Shown here piece after piece: positions 33,846-46,268 of a stretch of DNA of 64,000 nucleotides. The stretch covers positions 83,175,650-83,239,649 of the forward strand of contig NC_073745.1 in NCBI RefSeq assembly GCF_029784135.1, read 5' to 3'. The position numbers were made by a program, and so were the translations under genes. Source of the DNA: Toxorhynchites rutilus septentrionalis (Eukaryota > Arthropoda > Insecta > Diptera > Culicidae). The number at the start of each line of letters is the position of its first letter. Positions within the stretch are counted from its first letter, which is position 1. The notes under the pieces were generated by a model, which was not told the origin of the DNA, searched no databases, and saw only the letters and a program-made list of their open reading frames with translations.

Positions 33846-35324
33846 ACTAGCTGACCCGGCAAACTTCGTCCCGCCCAAAATTTGTTTTTTGTTATCAATA
33901 CCTTCAAACATTCACATTTTCTTACTATGAACAAGTTCTGGGTACAATCGCAGAACTGTTCATTGATTGATCTTTTAATCGACCCCGTTGAATTTACCTT
34001 TTAGTATAAAATTCCTAGTATTTCTAACAAAACTCATCATTATAATATTAGACTGTGTGTTCTTTGTGCAATTTGGTTGGTTCAGGTCAATCACGAAGAG
34101 CAACTACGAATTGTACAGTCTGCCCAAGCTCAAGCTCAAGCTCAAAACTCATCATTATAATATTAGATTATTTTCAGACACAATTCTCGTTCAAGATTTT
34201 TCAACCACTTGCAAATAACATGTTTATCCATTACATGGAATAAATGTTTTATACAGAAAATATGATAGAATAAAGACAGCCCTAAATCGGACAATTCCTT
34301 CCTCGAGTTCTGCTCTTATCAACACATCTGGCGATCCTTTTTTTTTTGGTATAGATAGAAGAAGATATAAGATATCACATTAAAATCCATTTCCAGTTTC
34401 GAACAAAGATCAATTTCGCTAGGGCAAACATAAAATGGACTGACAGCACTTGTCTCTATGTAATTGTAGAACATATGGGAATTAAATTTTCCGAATTTTC
34501 CCCTTTTCCTTCGGAGTTTTCCGAAAATTTTAATTTGTCATGTTTGGAGGGGTGTCATACTATCCTAGAAATATTTCTCATACCGAAAAACCCTCTCATC
34601 CCAAATTGTGCTTGATTATTTTTCGAGTTATGCAAAAATTTGTATTTCATTTGTATGACAGCCAAGCCTTAGAGAGCGGGAGGAGTGTCTAACCACCGTG
34701 AAAACATTTATTGCGCCCTAAAACCTCCATATGCCTAATTTGGTTTCATTTGCATGATTAATTCTCGAGTAATGTAGAAATTTGTGTTTCATTTGTATGG
34801 TAGCCCCCTAAGAGAGGGGAGAGGAGTATCTAACTACCGTGAAAACATTTATAGCAATCTAAAACCTTCACGTGCCAAATATGATTTCATTTGCTTGATT
34901 AATTCTCGAGTAATGCAGAAATTTGTGTTTCATATGTATGGCAGCCTCTCCTTAGAGAGAGGGGTGGAGTGTCTAACCACCATAGAAACATTTACTGCAC
35001 CCTAAAACCTCCACATGCCAAATTTCGTTCCATTTGCGTGATTAATTTTCGAGCTATGCAGAAATTTGTGTTTCATTTGTATGGCAGCCCCCCCCCCCTT
35101 CCCTTTAAACGTACCAAATTTGGTTTCGTTTGCTTATTTAACTCTCGAGTAATGAAGAAATTTGTGTTTCATTTGTATGCCAGCCCCCCCTTAGAGAGGA
35201 GGGAGGCCTTCCTCGACTCCAAAAAACCCTACATACCAATTTTCATGTCGATCGGTTCAGTAGTTTGCGAGTCCATAAGAATCAGACAGACAGACAGAAA
35301 TCCCTTTTTATATATATATAGATA
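33846..35324 (+). mobile_element. CTAGCTGAC-headed repeat with ~145-bp internal tandem units
   Basis: The head is CTAGCTGACCCGGCAAAC and the tail is a GACAGACAGACAG run followed by TTTTTATATATATATAGATA. The interior (about 34620-35210) repeats a ~145-bp unit at least five times, marked by TTTCATTTGTATGGCAGCC and TCTCGAGTAATG. The next repeat of the same head type starts at 35325 with no gap. The family is common-looking interspersed DNA without coding capacity. I cannot decide between a retroposon tail and a Helitron-like element. Confidence 0.6.
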
Positions 35325-38300
35325 CTAGCTGACTCGGCAAACGTTGTTTTGCCATAAAAATTATTTCTAGTGAATATGTTGGTTGTTAAATAAAAAATAA
35401 CTAATGTTTTGTAAGTGTGTTTAAACGTTTTAACGATCTACATATACGTGAAACGTTCGTTACTTTTGTGTTTGACATACCGAGGAATAGAGCGCCAAGT
35501 CGATGACGATTGAAAAAAAAACACAAACCATTCTTTGTGTTCCATTCCCGATGTATTTTATTAACAAATCTGAAGTGAAAAAAGGAATATATCTTTTTCG
35601 TAAAGTAGACAAAAAGAATATCAAAATAAATTTCATTGTTGCAAATGTATTTGTTGCTCTTCATCGAACCACAGAACTCAACATTCATATGAGCATTGAA
35701 TGTTTTGCTCAGCTGAGGCGAATATGGCACTGCCGAATGGTTTTCCATGTCAATGTCTGTGTGTTAATTTTCATGAATGATTGTCTGTCTTTATCAGTTT
35801 TTAGTCTTTGATACTTTGGACATCAACCTAAGGTTGCGGTCGTGTCGTTGGTGAAATCTTTAAGAAAATTCATTACACATTTTCCATCTGCCATGCAAGG
35901 CTATAAAAGTTTTAGATAACCGTACGGTCATGAACCAATAACAATATCAATCACCTGAACAATATCGAACAATCACCTAGCCTGACCTGAAGGCAATTTT
36001 AGGTTGTTGAAGTTTGAATGAAAATTTTTATTCGATGTTGTTTCAATACTTAGTGGACATAGTCCTGACCCTAACTTTTCTATTCATCTATTGATGTTCT
36101 TGCATTTCAACCAAAATATCATTCATTCTTGTTCAAGATACCTGTATAGAATGTAATACTCTGCTACACAGAACACACAATAGAGCCATATTTCTTTTTT
36201 TTTTGTTTTAGAAGCGTATTTATTTCACTCGCAAAAATAACAATTTACGCTTCACAGAAATGGAACACGAAGCTCAATGAGTGGAATATATGAGTAAATT
36301 ACACAATCTATCCTCAGAGCGTATTTTGTCGATTATCCAAATTAAAAATGTGCATATGAGGTAATCCTAATTTTTTGTAATTTGGCCATCCAACCGAATA
36401 AATTCAGCAAGGTGTGGAACCAAATACATGTAACGTTGTAATGAATCTCATTCTACATTTTATTTATTTTTTTGTTTGAGCACACGTTTTGTAATATCAT
36501 GACAATGCATGTGTTTGGACCTGGCAATATCGAAGGCTGCGTCGGCGTTCCTCATGATAGCGTCTGGCATGTGAGTGTATTTTTCCTCACACCGCTTCTG
36601 GTTGTTTAGAATCGCAGTCGTTCGCTCTCTACCTCTATATCGTTCGAAATTCATTCTACGTTGAGATAGTGAACGTTAGGAACATTAGAAACATTAGTAC
36701 CATTGAAGAAGTAGATGGAGAGTGTCGTTTGAACGGTAGGTGTCAACGATGAACTCCAGATTGTTTTTTCTTCTTCGAATCACAAATTCTCGCGTCACTG
36801 TGCAGTCGCCTACCATAACTCCAGCAATGTATCCAACGACATACGCATTGAATGAATACATGTGTTCTCCAGTCGGTGTTATATTAGAATTGATGAAAAT
36901 AACGGGACCGTCACCTTGCAAACCGAGCATGTATGATATGAAGAATTTCAATAATTCATTATGTTTATTCAAAAAGTCTTCCAGCTCGCTGGCAATACGC
37001 ATAGCTTTAACCGAATTAAGGTTATTGGCGCACGTGAGGATGAATGTGTTCAATTAAGTGAACTTAGTGCCATCTGTCATTTAACAACGTAAATATATTC
37101 GCTCTCTTTAAAAAACAAACTACGGGTCGAATTTTTGAATTTTTTTTTTTTGACGTGGGACTACGTCTAACCGGAATATATGGAGGGTAAAATGAAAACC
37201 TAAACACAGAACATGCAGGAAAAAATGAAAGATTTCGAATGCTTATAGCTCGAACAATTCGTACTGGATAGGAGAGATGTTTGCATCACTTGATAGGGAA
37301 TATTTCTACGCATCTATCGCAACTAACAAAATGTTGTTGTTCATTAGATAAACAATTGAATAACTGTAAATCTAAACGCCCTAACTGCATCGTTTTGATT
37401 GGCCCGATTTACGGTTTCCCTAACACAGCCATCAAAACCAAGCAGCCTTGGGGAAATCGGCATTGCAAATACATGAAAGTAGGGGGACTTTTGTTCTCAT
37501 CGAAAAATGTTCCCTAACACAGACTTTAAAACCAAGCAGCGAAATCGGCATTGCAAGCACACGAAAGAGCCTAGAGGCGAGTGAACTGAAAAGTTTAAAC
37601 CCTCTTAAAGCCAAAAAGAAGAAAAAGAACACACGAAAGTAGGGGGAGCTTTTGTTCCCACCGAAATGTGTTCCCTAATAGAGATTTCTAAACCAAGGTG
37701 CCTGGAGAAATCGGTATTTCAAATTCATGCAAGTCGGGGGTATTTTTGTTCCGACTGTAATGTGTTTCCCTAACACAGACTTCAAATCCATGAAGCGTGG
37801 GGAAATCGGCATTGCGAATTCATTCAAATCGGGGGTATTTTTGTTCCGTTTGAAATGTGTTTCCCTAACACAGACTTCAAAACCGAGGTTTCTGGGGAAA
37901 TCGGCTCTGCAAATAAATGCAAACTGCGAGTACTTTTGTCCTCGCTTGCCTTTGTGCAGAGTGGGATATGTCTGTCCTAACATGATCTTCTAAACTTAGG
38001 AACCTGGGAAAATCGTGCAGCCACTAGAAGCGAATGAACTTCCTAGTTTCAAGCAAATTCGAGATTCGAGAAGTATGTACACTTTTGGGATGTAAACTTC
38101 AGAGGGAAATGTAAAATAAAATAATCGTTTGATAATTTTTTTTTGTCTTTATTGGAAAGATTTTCAGCCTTAGGCTGGTTCATCAAACGTTTGATAATTC
38201 TTCCGTACATATATTTTGTTCTAGTCATCATACCAAACGTAAAAGGTCCGTCATTAAATTTACTTGTAACGAAGAACAATCAATCACAATAAATGAATTG

Positions 38301-38826
38301 ACTTTACACGGCATTTGTTCATTTTTTTCACTCACAGAGCAAATATATTGAACTCAATTGAATTTGGAAACTGTTTCATTCAATCAAGAATTTAATCAAT
38401 ACAAACGAATGATTGCTAAGCTAAGGTAGTTCCACGTGAACCTTGCGGTTATATCATAGATATAACCCACTCATTTTTTTTGCTTATTTGAATATTATTC
38501 AAACCAAAATACTAAAATCGCGATTAAAAATAGGAGATGGGGGTGAACCTTTGAGGTTATATGTATTTTAATGCCAAATTTGAGAAAAAATAGATCTCAA
38601 AATTATTTAGATTTTTTTTTTGCATAGGGCCACCCTAATCGGTATTAAACATATGGTGATTGGTACCCTATCGGTGTCATATATAGTTAATGTCCTATTC
38701 TCATGCCTACCAAGTTTTTTGTGCATACTTTCTTGAAAATCGTTCGAGCCGTTTCGGAGGAGTTCGACCACGAACATCGTGACACGAGATTTTTATATAT
38801 AAGATAGATAGATAGATAGATAGATA
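35325..38826 (+). mobile_element. CTAGCTGAC-family repeat, copy 2, with one insertion
   Basis: The head is CTAGCTGACTCGGCAAACG and the 3' end is CGTGACACGAGATTTTTATA running into (GATA)n at 38805-38826. Subtracting the 1.32 kb insertion at 37152-38470 leaves ~2.2 kb. It aligns in order with 18725-21943, which acts as an empty-site reference for the insertion. Frames on both strands are short and unrecognised. Confidence 0.6.
37152..38470 (+). mobile_element. Non-autonomous element with GACGTgGGACTACGTC end and 94-bp internal repeats, copy 2
   Basis: It is the near-identical partner of 20156-21490. It interrupts the outer repeat between GGGTCGAATTTTTGAATTT and TATTTGAATATTATTC, whereas copy 1 of the outer repeat is continuous there (near 19771-19790). 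The insertion is flanked by T-rich tracts on both sides, so an exact target duplication cannot be read. Confidence 0.75.
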
Positions 38827-39264
38827 CGGAAATGTCATTTTGCCGACGAGTACCGCCGGAAGTACTCTTGTCTATTGTGATGATTATTAGGTTAATTGCT
38901 AGATATGTACCTTTTCTTAAACAGGAGTTTAGAATCCAAAATGATTACAGATTTACCATTACAGGTTTGGAAAACCTGTAAAAAGGAGCTCTAGTCATAT
39001 ACAGCGTGTTTTAATTTATTTATATTTCGTGATCGTAACTATCGTTTCGTATTTATTTATATTTTTAGTCATAATCGTAACTGTGACAGGTGTCCTGATT
39101 TTTTAATCCGACCAGATGGTATCCATGTATTTGGAAAGGCGAGCAATGTCGAATTCAATTCATGCGCTGTAGTTATTATCACAAACCATTGTGAAACCTA
39201 CTGCGTACACTAGACGACAGGCTAGGTTGTGTATTGTTGGTAACAGTTGTGTATGTGTACATTA
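38827..39264. other. Unassigned DNA
   Basis: AT-rich, no gene. TTTATTTATATTTCGTGATC and a related TATTTATATTTTTAG follow each other near 39016-39066. Confidence 0.4.
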
Positions 39265-41380
39265 GGGTGGCAGCGAAAATAGTCATGTCAAATTTAAAAA
39301 ACCAACCATGTACATTTTGTTTATTGGCCCCAAAAAAAATACATGTGCAAAGTTTCAGCTCAATCGGACATGATTTAGGGGTGCCTCGAACCGCTCAAAG
39401 TTTTTTTTGACGTAGGACTACGTCTCTCATTTCTGTACAAAGTTTCGAAAACGAGAAAGTGACTCTGAAGTGCAAGGTTTTGAACGTTAATACCTCCTTA
39501 TCGACTAAATGGAGTGGTATAACAATCACCTTATTCGAAAGATAAAAAGTCAAAGAGTTATATGAAAACAGGCTATTGAAATCATAACAATCTAGCTCAT
39601 TGATAACGATTCCTTTTGTGGTGATTGGAGTGTTTTCCGAACACGGGCGCTAAATCATGGCACCTGGAGAAACCGTCATAGCAGACTTGGAAATCCACTC
39701 AATTATAATTGTGCAGCGTTTGGAGCAAATTATTGCTGCTGTGGCGAAGCTAGCTTCGTTCATCATGATAGCGTTGATGAACGGTTTCACCAAGAGCCTG
39801 TTTGTGCAAAAATACGGCATTGTTACGTCGGGATCGTTAAAAATTCCCCTTTAGGCCAAAAGGGAATCCATCTGGAGGAGTGTGGTACCACTGAAAAGGC
39901 GACCAAGAAAAGTACCAGTATCGAAAAACGGTTCCACTTGAGGCATCGGAGCAGCCGCCACACACACATACACATGCACAACTCTTTTCGTTTGGAGGCT
40001 ATCGAGTTAGCATTAACCACTGCTGAAAGTTAGCTTTAACCACTCGCTGAAAAATAATCTGCCAGTTCTCCTTTGGACTGTAAATTACATTCAAGTAAAA
40101 GAGTTTTTTTTAAATGTTTCTATGCATATAATAATGCAACCAAATACATTTTGTTTTGTGATTTTTCAATCAAGTGCAATTAACAGGAAAGCTTCTGAAG
40201 ATAATTCTTCCCCATTAGTAGAACATTTCCGTATTCAATATTGGGTGCATAAAATGAAAAACAGAAAATATTTCGCATTGTGAAAATCATAATTTCCCAG
40301 CGATTATTTGTTTTAATTCATATGAAAACAGGTTATTGAAACCATATATAAACTCGCACACGCTCTGGAAATTCATTCATCATTCTTCGTGAGAACACCG
40401 ACTGGACAACACCGTTGCTGGGCGAACTGGACGGCGAGGGATCGAATGCCTTTCTCAAGGCAATGGGGGTGGAGGATTAATAGGAAAAAAGAGTAGAGTT
40501 TTCCAAGAGCCTTTTTGAAGGCCTGAGAGGATAAACTGAATATATTTAAGGTCTCTTCAATTCAATAAAGGAAAAGAGGAAATCCATTTAGTTGATGCGG
40601 CGATGTGAGATGCGGAAGGTCACGCTCAGGCTTATGCATTACGCTCTTCTTTTCCAATTCCATTTTTGTTTCTGCAGTCGGACCGAATGAAGCATTTAGC
40701 GAAAACCGAGGTATCGATGATAATTCGATGCAGATGGATGCCAATGACTATGGATTTAGGGTGAAGAGTACGAAATGTTTGATATGGTGTAATGGATTTT
40801 ATTCCACCATATCGAAGAAATCACATTTATGAAAGCAGCGTTATTAAATTATTTGTTTACGAATGCCGCAATCAATCGTCGTTATTGGGGAGTTGGAATT
40901 GTTGGGAAGGGGGTCTTATTTTTTGCTTTGTAATTCTGAGAAAGAATCCATTCCTTCTCAAGCGTTAATAATCCTGCTCCGGATCAATTATGATTCCAAT
41001 TGTCGGGGCTTGGGGAGGAGGTACTATTTGCATTTTTGATTGTTGATTGTTAAGCCAACGTTAGTCCTACGTCCACCTTGCGGTCATATCAAAGATATAG
41101 CCCACTTCTAGTTTTTTGAAGGAAATTTAGAAAAACGATTTTTTTTCGATGCCAAATGACTTAAAATGCATAAAACGTCGAGATCTGGTGTTATCTCGAA
41201 GAAAAAAAAATTGGTCGAAAATCGACTTTTTGGGAGCCTGAATGTCCAAAAATCAATACTTTGAGTGCTTTGAGGCACCCCTAAACCATGTCCGATTGAG
41301 CTGAAATTTTGCGCAGGTAATTTTTTTTTGTCCAATAAACAAAATGTACATGGTCGGTTCTCAATGTACATGGTCGGTTA
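39265..41380. mobile_element. Element with ~110-bp subterminal inverted repeats, interrupted
   Basis: 39290-39400 and 41270-41380 are inverted repeats of each other. Both contain AACCAACCATGTACATTTTG-like text and CAGCTCAATCGGACATG followed by GGGGTGCCTC. The left side begins TAGGGTGGCAG. Between them lies the palindrome-ended element at 39409-41105. I infer an outer element into which the inner one inserted, but the outer termini are not certain. Confidence 0.5.
39409..41105 (+). mobile_element. Larger relative of the GACGTAGGACTACGTC element
   Basis: The left end GACGTAGGACTACGTC and right end GTCCACCTTGCGGTCATATC match the ends of the 20156 and 37152 elements. The interior is different: no 94-bp array, but ~1.7 kb with several short frames. 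One short + frame near 40386-40480 ends in a clean TAA after LLGELDGEG and AFLKAMGVED; it lies in a region richer in G+C and could be a captured or relic coding segment, but I do not recognise it. The left flank matches, in inverted form, the right end of the member at 51737-52674. Confidence 0.6.
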
Positions 41381-43650
41381 CAATAACCGATGATGCGTTG
41401 TAAATCGTTCAGTATAAGCAGTTCAAAATAGAAGCTACTCAAAATCGCAATTTTCATGATTATATGCCCAATTTAAATTAGGACTGATTTTTTAAAAGGG
41501 CGTATTAAAAATCATTGATCTTACTTTCGAAACAACCTAACTCATAGTCCAGATGTCTGATTGAAATATGATGTTTGACAAAGTTGTTGGAAAAATAACA
41601 TTTTAAACTGGCTGTTGAAAAATCTCACTCAAAAATTGAATTTAATATTGAAAACTTTTATATCTCAAAACACGTCAAAATAAAAAAAATGTATTAAAAA
41701 AATACTTTTTGGGCAACCCAATAGTTGCAGTCTTTTTTCCCTCATTTGTTTATTTATGTAGGCTCGTTAGCATTTTAGCTGTAACAGAACTGGGTTTTAA
41801 TCGTGTACATGTTACATGTTTATTACACATTATTCTTGCACTGGAGAATTAAAAAACACTTACCAAAGTTGGATATGGGATTGGAAGGAAGTATGGCATG
41901 GGTATGGGGAATGATTTGAATGCTTTCACATCGTTCGTATGCGTCATCATTTATGCTGTGCATCAAATTATGCTACTGATTGTAGTTTTGTCAAGAACCA
42001 CATATTGATAGGAAGGGATTCAACAGGAACAGATACTGCGATGGAATCAGTGAAATCTTCCACGGCTGCCGGTTGTCTGGACAATAAACGACATCATCTT
42101 CCACAGCCCTATCAACTAGACAAAATACTTCTCTGAACCCTGTGGCAGACACACTTTGATACAGCACTTCAATTAGATAATGGACAATGTCACTCTCTCC
42201 GTCTAATTTGATTATTTCACCACTTCATTTTCTGAAGTGCTGCTACGTTGCCCATTTGAGTGGCTGGTACCATGGCTGCCCACATACATAGACATTCCCG
42301 ACACATCTTCCAGTTGCCACACGTTCTTATCTAGCCCGGGCGGATGGCTGGCCATGCCACGACACCGAGGTTAGACAGACTTCCCCACCACCGAGTTGCG
42401 TTGCGTTGACAAGCATCCTCGGCTGTCTTTAACAATCGATTATTTACGCCTCATCTAATTTAATATTCGCCAATATCTGTGTCGTTTATGATTTTCCCCT
42501 CCTCTCTCTCGCGCTTTCGCCCCTTCGTTGTTATTTTTCTCCGTTCATCACCCCCGCACCACCGGAGGGGGATTTTTCTTCCGTTTGATACTGTTCTCGG
42601 ATCGTTATGGCACTTTCTCTGAGGACATTTTATTTTGGCAACATCCTCACATTTATGGACTCATGCTTCGCTGATTCAGAGCAGCAGCAGCAGCTCGAAT
42701 TTATGCCCCTCACCCTCCCGGATAATGCCGCCTGCCGTCGTTGTGTCAAATGAAAATATGTTCGAATTTATTGTCTTTCATGTTTTCTGTTTTATTTCTT
42801 TTTTGTTTCGTTTCATGTGCAGACGCGCGCCATCAGGGGGAACAAAAAGTGTACGAAATGAAGAAGCTAATGAAAAACAGGGTCTGCTAATGAAAGTTAT
42901 TGTTATAAATTGAATCATATTATATGGTTCGTGCTATGCTATGTGGAAAGATTATTTGGGATGGGAAACTATTCGGAGTATAACTCGAAAAACCGATTTT
43001 AGACGCCTGATGGCATTGAAGATGTAAAACTCCGCCTTGTTCCTCATACGCAGTCCATATGTTAAAGATCTAGGCATCAGCATATCCACCGAAGTCTACC
43101 TTATTTCCATTTTTAAAGCAGAACTTTATGGAAATTCTTCAATCCGTGTAATAGTAAATATTCTATAACTGGACATTTTTATATAATTAATCTCCTTCCC
43201 CGAGTAGATATAACTGAAATGGCAGAGGTTTAGTGATCTCGTGTATATAAATCCTTCTACCGACTTCCGTCCGCCTGGTTGGAAAACATTGTACCAAATC
43301 CGGATGCCTCGAAGCACACACGAATTTAGTTTCCACTTTTTAATTATTCCCGAGCTCGTGGCCAGACGATGTTCTCTACGAGGAATGGGATCAGCAGCGG
43401 TACATCCCATAAACTTCTGATTCTCCAAATTACACATTCACATTAGTTTCGTAAAGCGGCCAAAGGCAGACAGAGGCAGCATACGTCGAATTACGCTAGG
43501 ATTATTCCGGCCGGAAGCACTCGCTCCCTTTGAATATTGAATTCGGCTGGAGCAGCTTGCCTTCGCATATTCTAAACCTAATCGTGGTGTGGAACTAATT
43601 TGCCATTCAGCTTCAGCCAAGCCTGAGTTTCGAACTTCACATATGGATAG
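41381..43650. other. Non-coding DNA, no gene recognised
   Basis: 41381-41760 is AT-rich and repeat-like. 42180-43100 has balanced composition and looks single-copy. Short frames without domains. Confidence 0.45.
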
Positions 43651-43655
43651 CACAA

Positions 43656-43860
43656 GTGGTAACCACCATGGTCGAGCGGTTAGCTCAGCACATGTCGAGA
43701 TGGGAAGCTTCGGGTTCGATTCCCGTGTCCGTGACCGGGGGTTCATAGAGAGTTGTACCCCAGTTCTTTGGCATAGCGATCTCAACTAAGTACTACTTAA
43801 GAATGGCGAGAGTAATACTTCGATAAGACGAAAAAGTTCATCTCTTAAGAAAAAAATACC
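43656..43860 (+). mobile_element. tRNA-derived SINE
   Basis: TGGTCGAGCGGTTAGC (A-box-like) at 43669 is followed 40 bp later by GGTTCGATTCC, an exact RNA polymerase III B-box, then a non-tRNA body that ends in an A-rich stretch (AAGAAAAAAATACC). The 5' and 3' arms do not pair as an acceptor stem, so it is not a functional tRNA. The minus-strand frame through it is meaningless. Confidence 0.65.
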
Positions 43861-44130
43861 ACCAGAATGGGCTCAACTATGAATTTAGGCGAGAAGTTTT
43901 CTCCGTCCAACTTGACGGTGTTTTTGTTGCGAATTGTGGAAATTCAAACGAACTCCACTTATGGCGCCAAAAGTTGAATTAAAATGTAAATAGAAAATCT
44001 GGTCGTTTGCTGACGCTATTCGAGTGCTTTTCGCGTAAACATATCGTCCTCGAGAACTGTCCTCTGGGATGGTTGAGCGACATCTGTGCAGCATGTCGCG
44101 TTGAGGGGCAAATTCGGATTTGCCATGTTT
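43861..44130. other. Unassigned DNA
   Basis: Short stretch between the SINE and the TTAA element; nothing recognised. Confidence 0.4.
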
Positions 44131-44392
44131 AACACGTTAAGCCCCGATTTTTTCTTGCTGTGCTTTCCATTGAGGCCGCATCAAGAGCGTTTGCACAGTA
44201 TCAGTGTCGGTCCCAGTTCCCAAAGATACTTATTGTATAAATAGAAAATAGTCAGCAACTAGACTAGAAAGTAGTCACATTTAGTAAAACATCCGAAACG
44301 AACCATATATATTTTTATTTTCTTATTTTGTAACTGTCAATCCCAGTCAGGCAGCGCCTGACTGCGGGGCTCAACGAGTTATAAGTTAATTC
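44131..44392. mobile_element. TTAA-ended short element (~260 bp)
   Basis: The left tip TTAACACGTTAAGCCCCG and right tip CGGGGCTCAACGAGTTATAA are inverted repeats with a few mismatches. The right target reads TTATAA rather than TTAA. The body has no open frame. Its size and tips resemble the TTAA element at 26315-27952 once the foldback insertion is removed. Confidence 0.55.
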
Positions 44393-44772
44393 TAATATTT
44401 CGATGCATTCTAAAAAATATATATTAAGTAATAAGCAAATCGGGTCAATTATGCTGCTTCTATGACTCACGGAAGACTGCTAGAAGACTCATCCCAAGAC
44501 ATTTGAATTTACTCTATAAAAATTTTCTTTCTGACTCTTCACAGTTTCAATATTTATAAATATACTAACTGGAACCTAAAGGCCGCCAAATCTCCGTTCA
44601 CCGTATCGATACTATCATCCGCTAGAGATATATAGCGATAAAACATTTCAAACACTTCCATTCATTATGTTTAACCCAATTAAACATGGATAGAGACTAT
44701 ATTGGAAAGAAATAGAATTGAACTCTGTTCAATGTAAAAAATGTTATAGACAGTTCTACATTAGAAAAATAC
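44393..44772. other. Unassigned DNA
   Basis: AT-rich; no gene, termini or tandem structure recognised. Confidence 0.4.
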
Positions 44773-46268
44773 CAAAGGGCCTGGCCGGATAAGGGAGTAA
44801 AAAGTGCCCCCAAACCAAATCACTAGTTGTATGGCAAATATTGTATAGGATATTAAATAAGAAATTTTGACGGTTTATTTGTACCCCTATGTGGGTTAAC
44901 ATAGGATCTATAGTGGAAAATGAACTTTTTCGTTTATTTCCCGTCTTCCTCAAAAGCTTCGAGATAAAAAAATTTTAAAAATTCTAAATGTGCATCTTAC
45001 TACGGTGTATCAAAAAAAAATCATCAAAATAAAATTTCACCAAAAATTTACTAAAAAAACTAAAATACTAAAAAAATATTGAAATCTTGAAAAAAAAAAT
45101 TTTGGGATTTGGAGATATGTGTGATATTTTCTAGATATGTGTGATTTTTTCAGATTTTTCCAGTGTTGTGCGGTACAATTTATTTTTTCATATATTTCCG
45201 AAGAGTCTGGCTGGGTAAGGGAGTAAAAAGTCCCCCACCAGCTGTATGTAAAATATTGTACTAAATAAAACATTTTGGCAGTAGTACCAAATATTTGAGT
45301 CCTTATATGGTACACCATAAGATCTATGGTGAAAAATACACCTTTTTCGTACTACTCTAGTTTGAATTCAAATTTCTTCCTACGTCTATTTTAGGTATAT
45401 GTGATTTTTTTTCAGAATTTTTAGAGTGTTTTTCGCGGTACAAAAAGAATTACATATATTTTCAAACATTGCGAAATTTTGAAAAAAAAGATTACATTGA
45501 GATCCAATTTTACTCTAATTTTTATTAAAATGCGTTCGTATGTGTTGTTTTTTCCACAGGTAGCGTCATTTTTTCAGAGGATAGCGCGAAAAAAAAAAAT
45601 TTTTTTTTGCCTTTAGACATTTTTAATTTGTTTTGAATTTAGAGACCCATTACTGCTCTAATATTTTTTAAATTTTGTTTTTCATATATCTAAATTTTGT
45701 CGGTATATTCAGAGCATTGCGCTGTACAAAGATTTGTTTCTCGTACCTTAAAATATATGACATTATCTTTACATTGGATTTAGATGGTTTACCAAATTCA
45801 TAGGAGTCAGCAGTACGATAGAGCTCAGTAAGAAAAAAATATAGACGTTGTGGAAAGATCATTCGGATTAATGAGAAGAACACCTAAAAATCCGAATTAT
45901 TTTTATTTTTTAAATTTTAATCTTACAATTGAAAACCACGAATACAATAAAATAATCGATTTCAAGAAAATAAAAATAATAATGCAGACGATGAAAAAAA
46001 ATATTTTTGTGTCTCACAATGCTCTTATTCAGGGAAAATAACGCCACATGTCGAAAAAAAAACACATACGAACGCATTTTATAGTTAACAAAAAATAGAA
46101 AAATTTTCATGATCTTGCTTTTTCTAGGAAAAATAATTCCGACCAGTACGATACCCATGCCCAAATTTAATATGACCGAAAAGGGTTAATATCCTATACA
46201 ATATTTGCCATACAGCCGGTGATTTGGTTTGGGGGCACTTTATACTCCCTTACCCGGCCAGGCCCTTT
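44773..46268. mobile_element. Short-coding-free element with ~83-bp TIRs and nested inverted repeats
   Basis: Outer TIRs (44773-44855 and 46186-46268) share AAAGGGCCTGGCCGG then AAGGGAGT and a GTGCCCCCAAACCAAATCA stretch, about 93% identical by eye. An inner inverted pair lies at 45527-45550 and 46057-46083 (ATGCGTTCGTATGTGTT). A third, partial copy of the TIR sits at 45200-45280 (CTGGCTGGGTAAGGGAGT). No transposase is visible. The superfamily cannot be assigned because the target duplication is unclear. Confidence 0.7.

Noticed and set aside
34620..35210. Regularly spaced repeats as a CRISPR array
   Set aside because: Units are ~145 bp and tandem with no unique spacers, inside an interspersed eukaryotic repeat.
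43438..43789. 115-codon minus-strand frame and overlapping + frame
   Set aside because: They read through the tRNA-derived SINE and its flank, so the apparent protein is a by-product.
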